From Periplaneta americana (Eukaryota; Arthropoda; Insecta; Blattodea; Blattidae): a stretch of DNA of 64,000 nucleotides. Positions 54,498 to 63,690 of the stretch are shown in pieces. The notes under the pieces were generated by a model. It was not told the DNA's origin and did no database searches. It saw nothing but the letters and a program-made list of their open reading frames with translations. The DNA lies in contig NC_091123.1 of NCBI RefSeq assembly GCF_040183065.1, positions 106,482,321 through 106,546,320 of the forward strand. The letters run 5' to 3'. The position numbers and the translations under genes were made by a program. Position 1 is the first letter of the stretch; every line of letters starts with the position of its first letter.

Positions 54498-55987
54498 CAG
54501 GGTGTTTAAAAAATACGGGACATAATTTCAGGTATGTATTTCCCACATATAGACAATCAAAATAGTTCATTACAACATGTGTCCGGAAATGCTTTATTTC
54601 CGAGTTATGGCCTTCACAACATTGAAATTCACCGGAACGTTTTTCTTTTCCGCAAGTTGTTGCCGTCAAAGGAGACATTAAGAGGGCACTCTGACAGTTC
54701 ATTCCGAGGCGAAGGTTACATTCAGTGTTGTGTAGACGTTAGACTGTGCGACATGTATTCAAATCAAGAGCTGGCAGAGATAGACTTCATGTATGGTAAG
54801 GCGGACGGCATTGCTGCGCTGGCTCGTCGTTTGTACCAGGAGAGGTACCCACAGCGACAATGTCCAGATCTGAAGACATTTGTACGTCTCCATTACCGTC
54901 TGTGCGAGTATGGAAAATTTAACTCTCCTGGTTTGGGAAGGGGACGACCAAGATCTACAACTTCAGAAGTACAGGAGGAGATTCTGGAGGCTGTGAACAT
55001 GACTCCTTCTATCAGCACACGAAGGGTAGCGTTGCAAGTCAATGTTCCTCATACGACTGCCTGGAGACTGTTGAAAGAGTATCAACTGTATCCTTATCAT
55101 TTGCAACGTGTACAGGCCCTGTCACTAGCAGATTACCCTGCACGAGTTAGGTTCTGTCAGTGGTTCTTGCAGCAGTGTGGTGTAAATCCGAACTTTCCTG
55201 CCTTAGTATTATTTACAGATGAAGCACAGTTCACACGAGATGGCATAACATATTTCCACAATCAGCATGTATGGGCGTATGAAAACCCACGTGCAACTGT
55301 TCCATCTCATCACCAGGTGCGGTTCTCCCTCAACATGTGGGCCGGTATCATTGGTGATCTATTAGTTGGACCCCATGTACTTGTAAACAGACTTACGGGG
55401 CAGGCGTACACAAACTTCCTGGAAAACACCATACCTCGTGTATTAGAAGACACTCCACTGATCAATCGTCAACACATTCACTTCTTGCATGATGGCGCTC
55501 CTGCACACTTCAGTCGTATGGCTCGCCGGTACTTGGATCGAAGGTTTCCTGATCGATGGATAGGTAGAGGTGGCCCAATTGCTTGGCCTCCATGCTCACC
55601 TGATCTGAACCCTCTCGATTTCTACTTGTGGGGTCATTTAAAATCATTGGTTTATTCATCTCCGGTGCCTGATTTGGAATCCCTTCGGAATCGAATTGTG
55701 GCATGTTCTGAGGACATACGCAATACTCCTGGAGTTTGGGATCGTGTTCGCAGGTCAATGAGACATCGATGTGAGGTCTGTATTGAAGCAGGAGGTGGAC
55801 ATTTTGAACATCTTCTGTAGTGACAACAACCTGCGGAAAGAAAAACGTTCCGGTGAATTTCAATGTTGTGAAGGCCATAACTCGGAAATGAAGCATTTCC
55901 GGACACATGTTGTAATGAACTATTTTGATTGTCTACATGTGGGAAATACATACCTGAAATTATGCCCCATATTTTTGAAACACCCTG
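54498..55987 (+). mobile_element. Intact mariner-type transposon with long terminal inverted repeats
   Basis: The terminal repeats run about 54498-54664 and 55822-55987. Both begin CAGGGTGTTT, and they agree at nearly every position, including ATAATTTCAGGTATGTATTT and AACATGTGTCCGGAAATGCT. TA lies on both sides (54496-54497 and 55988-55989). One uninterrupted transposase frame (54753-55820) fills the middle, and its stop lies one base before the right repeat. The high similarity of the repeats suggests a young insertion. Total length is 1490 bp. Confidence 0.96.
54753..55820 (+). CDS. mariner-type DDE transposase, 355 residues, apparently intact
   Basis: This enzyme would cut and rejoin the element's ends at TA sites. 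I chose ATG 54753 (MYSNQELAEIDFMYG) because the frame upstream lies within the terminal repeat; it stays open to 54534, so a 428-residue form is formally possible. Residues about 1-70 form an N-terminal helical region, then GRGRPRSTT (the hook before the second helix-turn-helix) and STRRVALQVNVPHTTAWRLL (second helix-turn-helix, about 88-107). The catalytic motifs are LFTDEAQF (Asp156), FLHDGAPAHFS (Asp247) and PCSPDLNPLDFYLWG (Asp289), leaving 41 residues between the second and third, so the signature is DD41D. The usual length of the family is about 350. No stop or frameshift is present, and it may be active. Confidence 0.93.
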   Translation: MYSNQELAEIDFMYGKADGIAALARRLYQERYPQRQCPDLKTFVRLHYRLCEYGKFNSPGLGRGRPRSTTSEVQEEILEAVNMTPSISTRRVALQVNVPHTTAWRLLKEYQLYPYHLQRVQALSLADYPARVRFCQWFLQQCGVNPNFPALVLFTDEAQFTRDGITYFHNQHVWAYENPRATVPSHHQVRFSLNMWAGIIGDLLVGPHVLVNRLTGQAYTNFLENTIPRVLEDTPLINRQHIHFLHDGAPAHFSRMARRYLDRRFPDRWIGRGGPIAWPPCSPDLNPLDFYLWGHLKSLVYSSPVPDLESLRNRIVACSEDIRNTPGVWDRVRRSMRHRCEVCIEAGGGHFEHLL

Positions 55988-56079
55988 TATAGGCTATCAC
56001 CGATATCTCAAAGCAACCATATGTGTGACGTTACTCATACATTGAGCAGGTGGTGTCATCAGAGATGCTTTCTGGTAAA

Positions 56080-56081
56080 TT

Positions 56082-56127
<46 letters not shown>
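56080..56127. repeat. (TA)n microsatellite
   Basis: About 23 TA units, adjoining the 3' end of the R2-like fragment on the minus strand. Confidence 0.95.
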
Positions 56128-56134
<7 letters not shown>

Positions 56135-56684
56135 TGTTCATTAAAGACATCAGCTCAAAGAATTTGAGTGACCACAAGGGTCCTGAATACAATAAACGTG
56201 TACAATATAATGTGATATTTGAAAAATTAAAGAAAAAAGAAAGTTAATTGTTGAAGGCAAATATAAGTGAATTAATTGAAATAGAGATGATGATGTAATA
56301 TTTGAAGAGAATGCTTGATAATATTTATAAGAAGAGACATTACATAATTAAAAGGGATGTGAAGTTCCTTAAGATAATTCCATGTGAATTTTGTAATAGA
56401 ACCTCTACTGCCAAACAGCAAACCAATTACAGACCATTGTTTAAGAGGGATGTTGTACTTTTGAGAAAGATAAGGCAGACAAGATTCATATGTAGACTTC
56501 TTTTCAATACCAACTTCGGTGGCCTGATTTAGGTTCCTTTCGAAACAGATAGTAAGATCAAGAACAAGAGCCTGTTTTAAGTGTCCGTTAATAACAATAA
56601 TGTCTGCCCGTATAAAAGAAACATCTGATGATACACAATGTACTTCCTCATGAATCTCCTAATTTAAAGTTTTTAACGATGTGT
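56120..56684 (-). pseudogene. Second copy of the R2-like endonuclease tail (5'-truncated)
   Basis: On the minus strand the sequence begins at SLKTLN*EIHEEVHCVSSD (56684) and runs through RADIIVINGHLKQALVLDLT. A frame change leads into EKKSTYESCLPYLSQKYNIP and GLLFGSRGSITKFTWNYLKE, ending KHSLQILHHHLYF then TAA. It matches 29338-29756 closely in protein and DNA, including the 3' untranslated part (GACCACAAGGGTCC on the plus strand). It starts further 3' than the copy in the P-like element, as expected for independent 5' truncation. It has one stop and at least one frameshift, and the zinc array is absent. Confidence 0.88.
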
Positions 56685-57105
56685 GTGTGCGTGCGTGTGT
56701 CAAATATACTACTTTAGAAACAATATGCTGAAGTAGTAGATTCTTTTACTCACTTTGCCATCTTATTGGCTACAGTGCGCAGTGTGAAGATAGATGTTTA
56801 TTGGAACAAGGTCAGGATGATGATGGATGGGAATATGGGGGAATAATGGCAGAAACATTGGAGAAGACTTGCAATAAGCTGCCCCAAATTCCATTTTTGT
56901 CCACTAGATTTAAACTAAAAATTCCAGCCGCCACCATCACCACCACCAGCACCCTCCTTCCCTTTTTAAAATTATTTAACATGTAGCCTAAAATTAAACG
57001 AAAAACCAGAAGTTCAAACTGAGTTGCAAATACAAACCAGCTTCATCATCTGTGTCTATACTATCTTTTAAAAATAGATAAGGTCTGCATTTTTAGTAGT
57101 GTTGT
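56685..57105. other. No recognised feature
   Basis: Spacer with a GT-rich patch (56680-56700). No coding block is supported. Confidence 0.5.
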
Positions 57106-57401
57106 AATTGAATGACCAGGAATGGAAATGCATTAAGTCCAAAGAAGCAAATTTTACAGGAGAGACAAAAAACGTTGTAACTGCATTACTTTCTGTGAAA
57201 AAGTAATGACTGTGGATTCATTTTATAGAGTTTTCATACCTACACATATATCATAAACATTATTGCATATATGTGCAATCAGGATGTATTTATGCGGGTT
57301 TAAATGACCTGGACTTGCATCTTTCGATTCTTGGACATGATTAGCAGGAAGTGTGGATGTCATGGGTAGTTTATGTGTACACCTGATGTCTAAAGAAGTA
57401 T

Positions 57402-57407
57402 TTTATT
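57402..57407 (-). terminator. Polyadenylation signal AATAAA for the DUF7869-like gene
   Basis: AATAAA on the minus strand, about 50 nt downstream of the stop codon of the three-exon gene. Confidence 0.5.
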
Positions 57408-57455
57408 GTTACAAAATGAATTATTGAATACGGATTAGCTCATTACATCAGTAAA

Positions 57456-59647
57456 TTAGGCATTACTGCCATCGCTGTAGTCATCCTCATCTTCCTGGGA
57501 TGGTAAAGAGTTGTACAAGTTCTGTGCATCCTTGCTTAAATATTTACACAACTTCTTTATATCATCCAGTTTGCAAGACTTGACACGCTGCCTGTTTGTG
57601 TACAATGGAGTGTTTGGTAGCGAGATCACACCTGTTCTAGGTTTACAAATTCGGAAGTACTCACACAGCTCACCACTCATGTTCTCTGATGTTTTGACCT
57701 GAAACTTGTGCGCACTACTGTACGTCAGTACCTTATACTTGGATACCGTGAACTTTCTGCCACTCTTGGTTACACTTTTTTTGAAATAACCCTTTAGGAA
57801 CTCTTTATGTTCTCTAAAATCTTCTCCCTTCATGACCACAACATCATATTTTCGACTGACCATGTCATACCATCCTTGTGGCATCTCTATTCTCTCAACC
57901 TTTTTCTTCATTCTTTCAATGACCGAGAAACAACGGTCACATGGAAGGTAACTGTGGCCTCGTATTGGTAAATAATGTTGTACATCATTGAACCTGTCAG
58001 ACTGTATTAAAGTGTAGCAAAACTGCACCATTGTATTGTTTAAATTTTGTCCTGGACAGGCGTCACTAAACAAGTACAAAGTTTTGACTGTATCAGGTAC
58101 ATAGTTCTCTATGTAGTTCCGCAAGCATGACACCACTTCGTTGACACCTCGTTTAGCGTCATATTCGGCCCACATATACATTTTCCCTTTTTGATTCTTC
58201 CCACTGAAAATGCACAAATTATAAACCCAAATCTGTCGGAGATAGAATATCTCATTAACAGGGAGATGAGTCACTGGCATGTTCTGCTGAAAATCGAAAA
58301 TTAAACATTCAACAGTGTCATCTTCCTGTGCCCTTTCCTGGCATGCTCGTAAATTGGTGTAAAACTTTTTGGCCTTCCTTTTATGAAGTGTTAACTCAGT
58401 CTCCAAATTGACTTTCACGATTTCATTTTTTTCTTGTGATATTTCCATTTGCAGCTTTTCACAGGTGTTACATGCATCAACTTTAGGGCGTCCAAAAGAG
58501 TAACCAAAATTCTCATTAAAATACTTTCGGTAGTAATCATACTTTATTGGGCACTTTACTCTCTCGATGTCAGCTCCCGCTTTAACTTTCAAGTAACATT
58601 CAGGATAATATTTTTCCAGAAAAAGTTCATACATTTTCATTACACTCAAACCTGTTTCCAGATACCGCTTCTTCTTCCCAGACGCTCCGTATTGCGATGT
58701 TCTATAGGGGAACAAGCGAATGTGCTCGTCTATTGTTTCAACTAGGGTGTTCTTGAGCGCCCTCGAGCTTGCAGGATTTCTCCCACGCTGATCTCGCGGT
58801 GATTTTCCAAGAGCAGCATAGTTGGCTATGCGGCGCACTCTGGTCTCTGAAATACCGAAGAGACTGCGAAACGCTTTTGCGCAAACAACATGCGATTCGA
58901 CTCCAATCTGAATCTACAAAGAAAATGTAATAAACATAAGAGGAGAAATTTCAAGGGAAATGTAAGTTTATAATAAATGTAACAATAATAATAATAATGA
59001 TGATAATAATAATAATAATAATAACAACAACAGGCATAGGCACCATCGCCATTGTAATATAAACTCTCTCCCATGAAAAAATAATCTGCGAACGTTCATC
59101 ATGTCCGGCTGAGGCTCCAGATTCAAGTTGGAAACCTTATTATAAAATAAGCAGTGGTGACTAACCTTGTATGTAAAGCTATGAGTGCGTATGAATCGCG
59201 GATCGTCTGATCGTGGTGTCCGACGTTGAACATTCTTTGGGGATATCAAAGCCGCAAGAAACGCATCCTGACCATCTTTACTTCCTATGTTGTAAAACTC
59301 TTTCAGGATCTGTTTCTTCGCACCATTGGAAAATTTTGTAGTGCGCGACCTCTTACATCTAGTATAAACAACAAGAATAGATAAGTATTATTGTATGATC
59401 GCCATGGCATGTACGTGCTATTTTATTGCCGATAGCCTATAACCTACACTGCACAATGTAGTAGCTATGTTACACACCTGCAATCCGATCCTGTAGATCT
59501 GGCCGGATGCTTATGGCCTTTGTAGTCTTCATATTCTTTTCCTGCCACTCGTGCTTTCTTGTTCACGACGCTCTTCCATGTCTCAGGGCGAAGTTTTCGT
59601 CGTTTTAGACACTGTTCACTGCTACTTGTATCACTTGATTCAGCCAT
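57456..59647 (-). CDS. DUF7869/Sola-like putative DDE transposase, three exons, 606 residues
   Basis: I join minus-strand exons 59647-59478, 59358-59166 and 58913-57456 (1821 nt). The introns are GT-AG: donor GCAG|GTGTGT, acceptor TATACTAG|ATG; donor ACAAG|GTTAG, acceptor TTTGTAG|ATT. The phases fit exactly with no stop. The start ATG has AAAATGG context, and AATAAA lies about 50 nt past the stop. The protein starts with a Ser-rich, basic segment (ESSDTSSSEQCLKRRKLRP), then a Cys pair (SDCRCKRS), a VVCAKAFRSLFGIS helix region, and DACNTC (Cys269, Cys272). The catalytic-like acids are FDFQQNMP (Asp328), LFSDACPGQN (Asp405) and GHSYLPCDRCFSVIE (Asp447/Glu454). DNA cut-and-paste activity is inferred from the family. 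A domesticated host gene is the main alternative. Confidence 0.8.
58982..59031. repeat. (AAT)n/(AAC)n microsatellite in intron 2
   Basis: Triplet run inside the second intron (58914-59165) of the DUF7869-like gene. Confidence 0.9.
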
Positions 59648-59784
59648 TTTAAATAATCAGCTGTGATGCAAAAACTGACTGTCACAGGCCGCAAGCTATG
59701 GGTAGGTGGCAGCACTGTTTCATAAATTAAAGTGTGCGCTATCCTACTATTATTATAAATTTTATTAAAGTATTCTTCATATTA

Positions 59785-60045
59785 AATACGAGGTTTGAAC
59801 ATCCAGCACGACCAGGACAAAAACGCTTTTCATTCCTGATTAAAACCAGGTTTGAAAATCCAGTAAGTCCAGGACAACCATGCTTTTCATTCCTGGGATC
59901 ACATTGTCATTGCTTACAAACATGGGTTGGAGATGGACTAACTACGTTTCCATTCCCATGACGATGTGCATCACCAAGAAGAACATTCTGCCGCGTAAAA
60001 CTGCTTTTTCGTTTTTGGTGGACTTACGCGGTTTTCAAACCGGGT
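59785..60045. repeat. Subterminal repeats of the DUF7869/Sola-like element
   Basis: A unit of about 55 bp appears twice in direct order: AGGTTTGAACATCCAGCACG with CGCTTTTCATTCCTG (59790-59843), then AGGTTTGAAAATCCAGTAAG with TGCTTTTCATTCCTG (59848-59897). An inverted third relative, GGTTTGAAAACCGCGTAAGT, lies at the right terminus (about 60022-60041). Such arrays often bind the transposase. Confidence 0.75.
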
Positions 60046-60054
60046 GATTCAATT

Positions 60055-60479
60055 GAATTTTTAACTTAATTTACTATTTATGGATAATTATTTCGAGACA
60101 AACTACTTATGTACAAGTGTCCCATTAGGCTCCTGGCCATGCACGTGTGGCTGGCCAAGGTTGTGCCATTATTGATCTGTAGCTTCTTGCATATTTCTTG
60201 TCATATAACTTTAATTAATAACATGCATGGAATTATGTTTTCATTTCATAATGATACCAGTAGGCCTACTAACCAGTTTTAAATGAGTTCCACACGATTG
60301 TAATTTTATTTCACAAGTAGGCTACTATCACCTGTGGTACAGGAGTTGTTCAAAGTGGTGTTCATTTGCATTCGTGCATTCTTGATAACATTTTTCTTCA
60401 CATGAAAAATTCACTATCATCTGGATTTTACAGGACCTTGCTAATGATATTGTTGATCCACATTCATGAGGCAGGGTTT
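60055..60479. other. No recognised feature
   Basis: AT-rich spacer. Confidence 0.5.
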
Positions 60480-61035
60480 TATTTACATTGTCATGTAAAT
60501 TCACAGAACAATATATACTGGAGTACAGATATTCCCCGATTAAGAGACGAACTTGTATTGTGTGATGAAAAAATTGGTGTATGATGTATTAGACGAAGTT
60601 CTATTGCATGATGAAATAATTTGTGTATGGTGTGCTATAACTGCAAGCAGAATAATAGGGTCCATATTTTTTTAAGATATAGTAAATTCAAAGAGTTACC
60701 ACACACAATTACTTGCACCAGTTTTTCTATTGTCATATAAGAGAGACAAAAAGCATGTTTTCAACAATAATGTACCACAGCACATACACCCGGAATTCTT
60801 ATGACCTTCACATTTCCCAGATCTTACTATGTGTGACTTAATGTTTGTTGGGAACTCTAAAATATACAGTCTACAGGAATAACTCGCACCCTATACAGAC
60901 AAACTTAAAGACAATGTAAGAACAGAAATTAGAAGAATTAGCCTACTGAAAGAGAACTTTCATAGTACATTTATGTGAATAAGGATTTTATCAAAAGATG
61001 TCGAAAATATGTGAATGCAGATGGACACCTCTTCG
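60480..61035 (+). pseudogene. mariner-type transposase fragment, C-terminal half
   Basis: Across frames the text reads CHVNSQNNIYWSTDIP, then HDE-IICVWCAITASRIIG, then PDLTMCDLMFVGNSKIYSLQ and PYTDKLKDNVRTEIRRISLL. The order (YWS, K-G-VWCAI, SPDLxxCDFxxWG, L-NNIR-EI) is the second half of a DDE_3/mariner transposase of the type common in insects. The Asp of CD remains, but the FQQDxAxAH region is scrambled (FQQ*CTTAHTP). I see no terminal repeats. Dead. Confidence 0.75.
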
Positions 61036-61380
61036 AACTGCCCCTATAATGGGTTCCTACTCATTATAAATTAAAAATAATTATTGTGTGGGTTCTATTA
61101 TTACCAGCAATGCAAATTATATGACCCGAAATACACAGGAGGCTATGGATTGATAATGGTGTAACTAGGTTGCAATCTCTGCTGGGAGCCGAAGGGGATG
61201 CTCTGTACAATAGGCACAGACAGTGTGATACTTGGGCCACTACAGATGACCTTGAGAGTTGGAATGAAGATATATATACCTTTTTCATCACATTTATCTC
61301 CGCTCTTCTTCTGTATGATTTAATTAATTGATATTAATTTAATTTTGTCATGTTCTAAAGTAAATGTATTCCTCCTGTCA
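61036..61380. other. No recognised feature
   Basis: AT-rich. It ends with a good pyrimidine tract and AG that define the next exon. Confidence 0.5.
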
Positions 61381-61381
61381 G

Positions 61382-61453
61382 ATAATCCTGAGAGAGCGAG
61401 GTTAAAAATGATGAGGCAGTGGCAGTTCACAAGTTTTGGATCAACTGTGTCAG
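61382..61453 (+). CDS. Possible 72-nt internal exon of a host gene
   Basis: The acceptor TTCCTCCTGTCAG (AG at 61380-61381) and donor GTCAG|GTAAATG (GT at 61454-61455) are both strong. Of the three frames only one is open, and it gives NPERARLKMMRQWQFTSFGS plus TVS, a composition unlike AT-rich noise. It needs an incoming phase of 1 and leaves phase 1. The exon at 44577-45123 ends in phase 1, and its last base plus AT makes GAT (Asp), so the two could be joined as ...FTKDE-D-NPERARLK.... I do not recognise a domain, and no next exon was found with certainty. At 72 nt a false splice pair remains possible. Confidence 0.45.
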
Positions 61454-61921
61454 GTAAATGTATATAAATTAAATACAAATAGAAATAATTTGACATTATT
61501 TAATTTATTAATGAATGAAAAAGGAAACATTATAAAATTTAGAAATAGTCTTTGTTTTAAACGTAAAGGAGATATATTTTGCTTTGGCTAATTGTTTTCA
61601 ATTTTTTTATATTTTTTATTTACTTTAGTAGTTTTGGCAATTCACAGACTTTATTAACTCTTTTTTTTTTTTTTTTTTTACATTGGAACAAATAGTTTTC
61701 GTTTTGATATGTAACATCTATATTCTATCTGTATAATAGAAAAAATGAAAGGGCAACATCTGTATTCTACCTACACTAATAGAAAAAAATGAAAGGTGGA
61801 ACTGAAATTCGACTTCAATTGCCATAGAAGTGCTTGGCTCATCATATCTGATACAATGGCAATGGGTACAAGTCCATTCATATACCCAAGGAGAGTCCGA
61901 TCATTTCCGATCTTCCGATCG
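61454..61921. other. Putative intron, no recognised feature
   Basis: AT-rich sequence with a long T run (61662-61679) and a GAT/ATCGGAAG-rich patch near 61900. Confidence 0.4.
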
Positions 61922-62210
61922 GAAGAGGTGCCTCTGATCGAGGTTCTGGCTAATACGAGTATGCACATTTATTATCAGGCAGTACATCTCACTTGATATG
62001 TCAGAGGAATAACAATATTGTTTGTATGCATCTGAAGTCTGATTATTGTAACATGTAGCTGATCAGCGTGGTATGCAATGGAGGGAGAAAGGAACTGGCC
62101 AACCTAGCCCATAATCTCCTGGCCTAGTTGCCTTATAAGCGGTGCGTGCTTTGTTGGTATCACTTGTGAGGTTCAGACCTGTCTTTGGACAATTGACTAA
62201 ATAACAACTT
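61922..62210 (+). repeat. Inverted repeat arm A (partner 63408-63690)
   Basis: It matches the reverse complement of 63408-63690 through most of its length. Shared blocks include GAGGTTCTGGCTRATA, TATTATCAGGCAGTACATCT, TGTATGCAT, GAAGTCTGA, AAAGGAACTGG and TGGTATCACTTGTGAGGTTC. It is non-coding and is probably a dispersed repeat or the long end of an element that spans the hAT remnant between the arms. Confidence 0.88.
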
Positions 62211-62420
62211 GGAAGAGTTAATTATAATCCATGATGGGGTTGCAATATATTTTCATAAATAATGTTATTCAGTTGTGCTTTGACATGACAATTGCGTGCA
62301 CTATACATGCATAACTATGGAAAGTTAATACTAGCTTGACATTACTCACATATAGATGGATTAATTAATCACATGCTATTAAAACTTTGATAGAGACTTC
62401 CAAACTCGTTTAATGACCCC

Positions 62421-63249
62421 ATAATAGAAGTTTATTTACTCTTCTTCCAGGATGTATTGCCTATGTTTAATTCTTTCAATTTGACTCTGCAGAAAGAGTC
62501 ACCATGGATACAATTTTTGAAAGATTTGATGTCTGAGATGCTGCATAAATTACTCTGTCAGTTGGTAAAAACGGATGTATTGTCTGGTCCTAATCTTACA
62601 ACTGTTTATATGCATAGAGCTAATCAACTAGAAAATTCATAATTGTTTATTGGTTAGACAGCTTCTCACAAAGCTAATAGATAATGGAAGTATTAGAGAA
62701 AGTCAGGCCAATACTTTTTTTGAGGGGGTGAGGTCTTTCTTTTCTACTTCCAACAAGTATTTTCAAGTGAATTTACCATTCAATGATAATGTTTGTAATA
62801 GCACATTTGCCAATGTAAATAACGTGGGAAGTAACTTTGACCAAGTCCACATCTGTGGATTAACAGTTAGCGTGGGTTCGAATCCCGGTTGGGGCAAGTT
62901 GCCTGGTTGAGGTTTTTTTCCGGGATTTTCCTTAACTCAATATGAGCAAATACTGGGTAACTATTGGTGCTGTACCCCAGACTCATTTAACCGGCATTAT
63001 CCCCTTCATTTCATTCAGATGCTAAATAACCTGAGATGTTGATACAGGGTTGTAAAATAACTCACTAAAAAACTTGGACCAAATTCATTATTTTTGCAAT
63101 AGATATAAAAGCGCTCGTCACTTCTCAGATGATATGAATTGTTTGTATGATAAGTTTATGCTTTACAAATGTAAACAGAAGGATCTAACAAATAATTCCC
63201 AATGTTCCGATTCTGAGAAATGTGGAACAGTCTATGCAAAGAATTGAAA
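62421..63249 (+). pseudogene. SCAN/KIAA-type hAT-derived protein fragment, split by a SINE
   Basis: From 62421: IIEVYLLFFQDVLPMFNSFN, LTLQKESPWIQFLKDLMSEM and LCQLVKTDVLSGPNL. A one-base frameshift near 62638 (LFIG is still visible in the first frame) precedes LLTKLIDNGSIRESQANTFF, EGVRSFFSTSNKYFQVNLPF and VNNVGSNFDQ. After the SINE (62845-63071) the frame continues IHYFCNRYKSARHFSDDMNC and LYDKFMLYKC, ending at TGA 63247. The series VLPxFNxFNLxLQ, LFIG, GxIxExxxxxFxxxVRxFF and Y is the middle-to-late part of hAT-derived proteins related to ZBED5/EPM2AIP1/SCAND3. The 2872-3096 fragment may be from the C terminus of a similar protein. It is inactive. Confidence 0.72.
62845..63071 (+). repeat. 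tRNA-headed SINE (same family as 35415-35671), head deleted
   Basis: CACATCTGTGGATTAACAGT, B box GGTTCGAATCC, body CCTGGTTGAGGTTTTTTTCC and tail GTAAAATAACTCACTAAAAA. About 20 bp of the tRNA-like head between A and B boxes is missing. The flanks ACTTTGACCAA (62834-62844) and ACTTGGACCAA (63072-63082) are a 10/11 target duplication within the hAT-derived coding sequence. Confidence 0.92.
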
Positions 63250-63407
63250 TGTACTGGCAGTCCAAAGTATGAGAAGTTATGCAAAGTTGTACAATTTGTT
63301 ATGACATTACCCCACAGTAATGCAACAGAATAGAGTTTTTTTGTGTACACAAAATAAATCTCAATTTCGTTCCTCAATGAAGATAGACTGACCCTCTCTT
63401 TCATTGT

Positions 63408-63690
63408 TTGTTTGTTTAGTCAACTGTCCGAAAACAAGTCTGAACCTCACAAGTGATACCAAGAAGGCACTACTTGTGAGGCAACTAGATCAGGAGATAA
63501 TGGGTATGGTGACCAGTTCCTTTCCCCCTGCATTGCTTATATTGCTGACTAGCTACATATTACACTAGTCAGACTTCAAATGCATACAGACAGTTGTTCT
63601 TCCTCTAACACATATAGTGAAGTGAGATGTACTGCCTGATAATAGATGTAGATGTTCATATCAGCCAGAACCTCAATCAGAGGACATCTC
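63408..63690 (-). repeat. Inverted repeat arm B (partner 61922-62210)
   Basis: The reverse complement aligns with 61922-62210 at roughly 80% by eye. The inner ends are about 1.2 kb apart and enclose the hAT-derived fragment and its SINE. Confidence 0.88.

Larger units (their letters stand above)
57110..60050 (-). mobile_element. DUF7869/Sola-like DNA transposon with spliced, intact transposase
   Basis: The left end GAATGACCAGGAATGG and the inverted right end GAATCACCCGGTTTGA agree in the first 11 bases except two. Further in, TAAGTCCA and TTTTAC..G.AGA recur at matching distances on both sides. AATT lies directly outside each end (57106-57109 and 60051-60054), a possible 4-bp target duplication, the size reported for Sola elements. 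The terminal match is short and AATT is palindromic, so the borders are probable rather than proven. Length is 2941 bp. The minus-strand gene 57456-59647 fills most of it. Confidence 0.62.

Noticed and set aside
55510..55951. Minus-strand frames opposite the intact transposase
   Set aside because: Shadows of the terminal repeat and the C-terminal coding region.
56050..56247. Open frame with an Ile-Tyr run
   Set aside because: (TA)n repeat read in frame.
61796..61996. 66-codon plus-strand frame
   Set aside because: It ends in the inverted-repeat arm and shows no motif.
62451..62642. Host exon with a CTTCTTCCAG acceptor at 62441-62450
   Set aside because: The hAT-derived reading frame continues upstream through the apparent acceptor (EVYLLFFQDVLPMF), so it is transposase-like coding sequence. 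Its phase also does not follow from 61382-61453.
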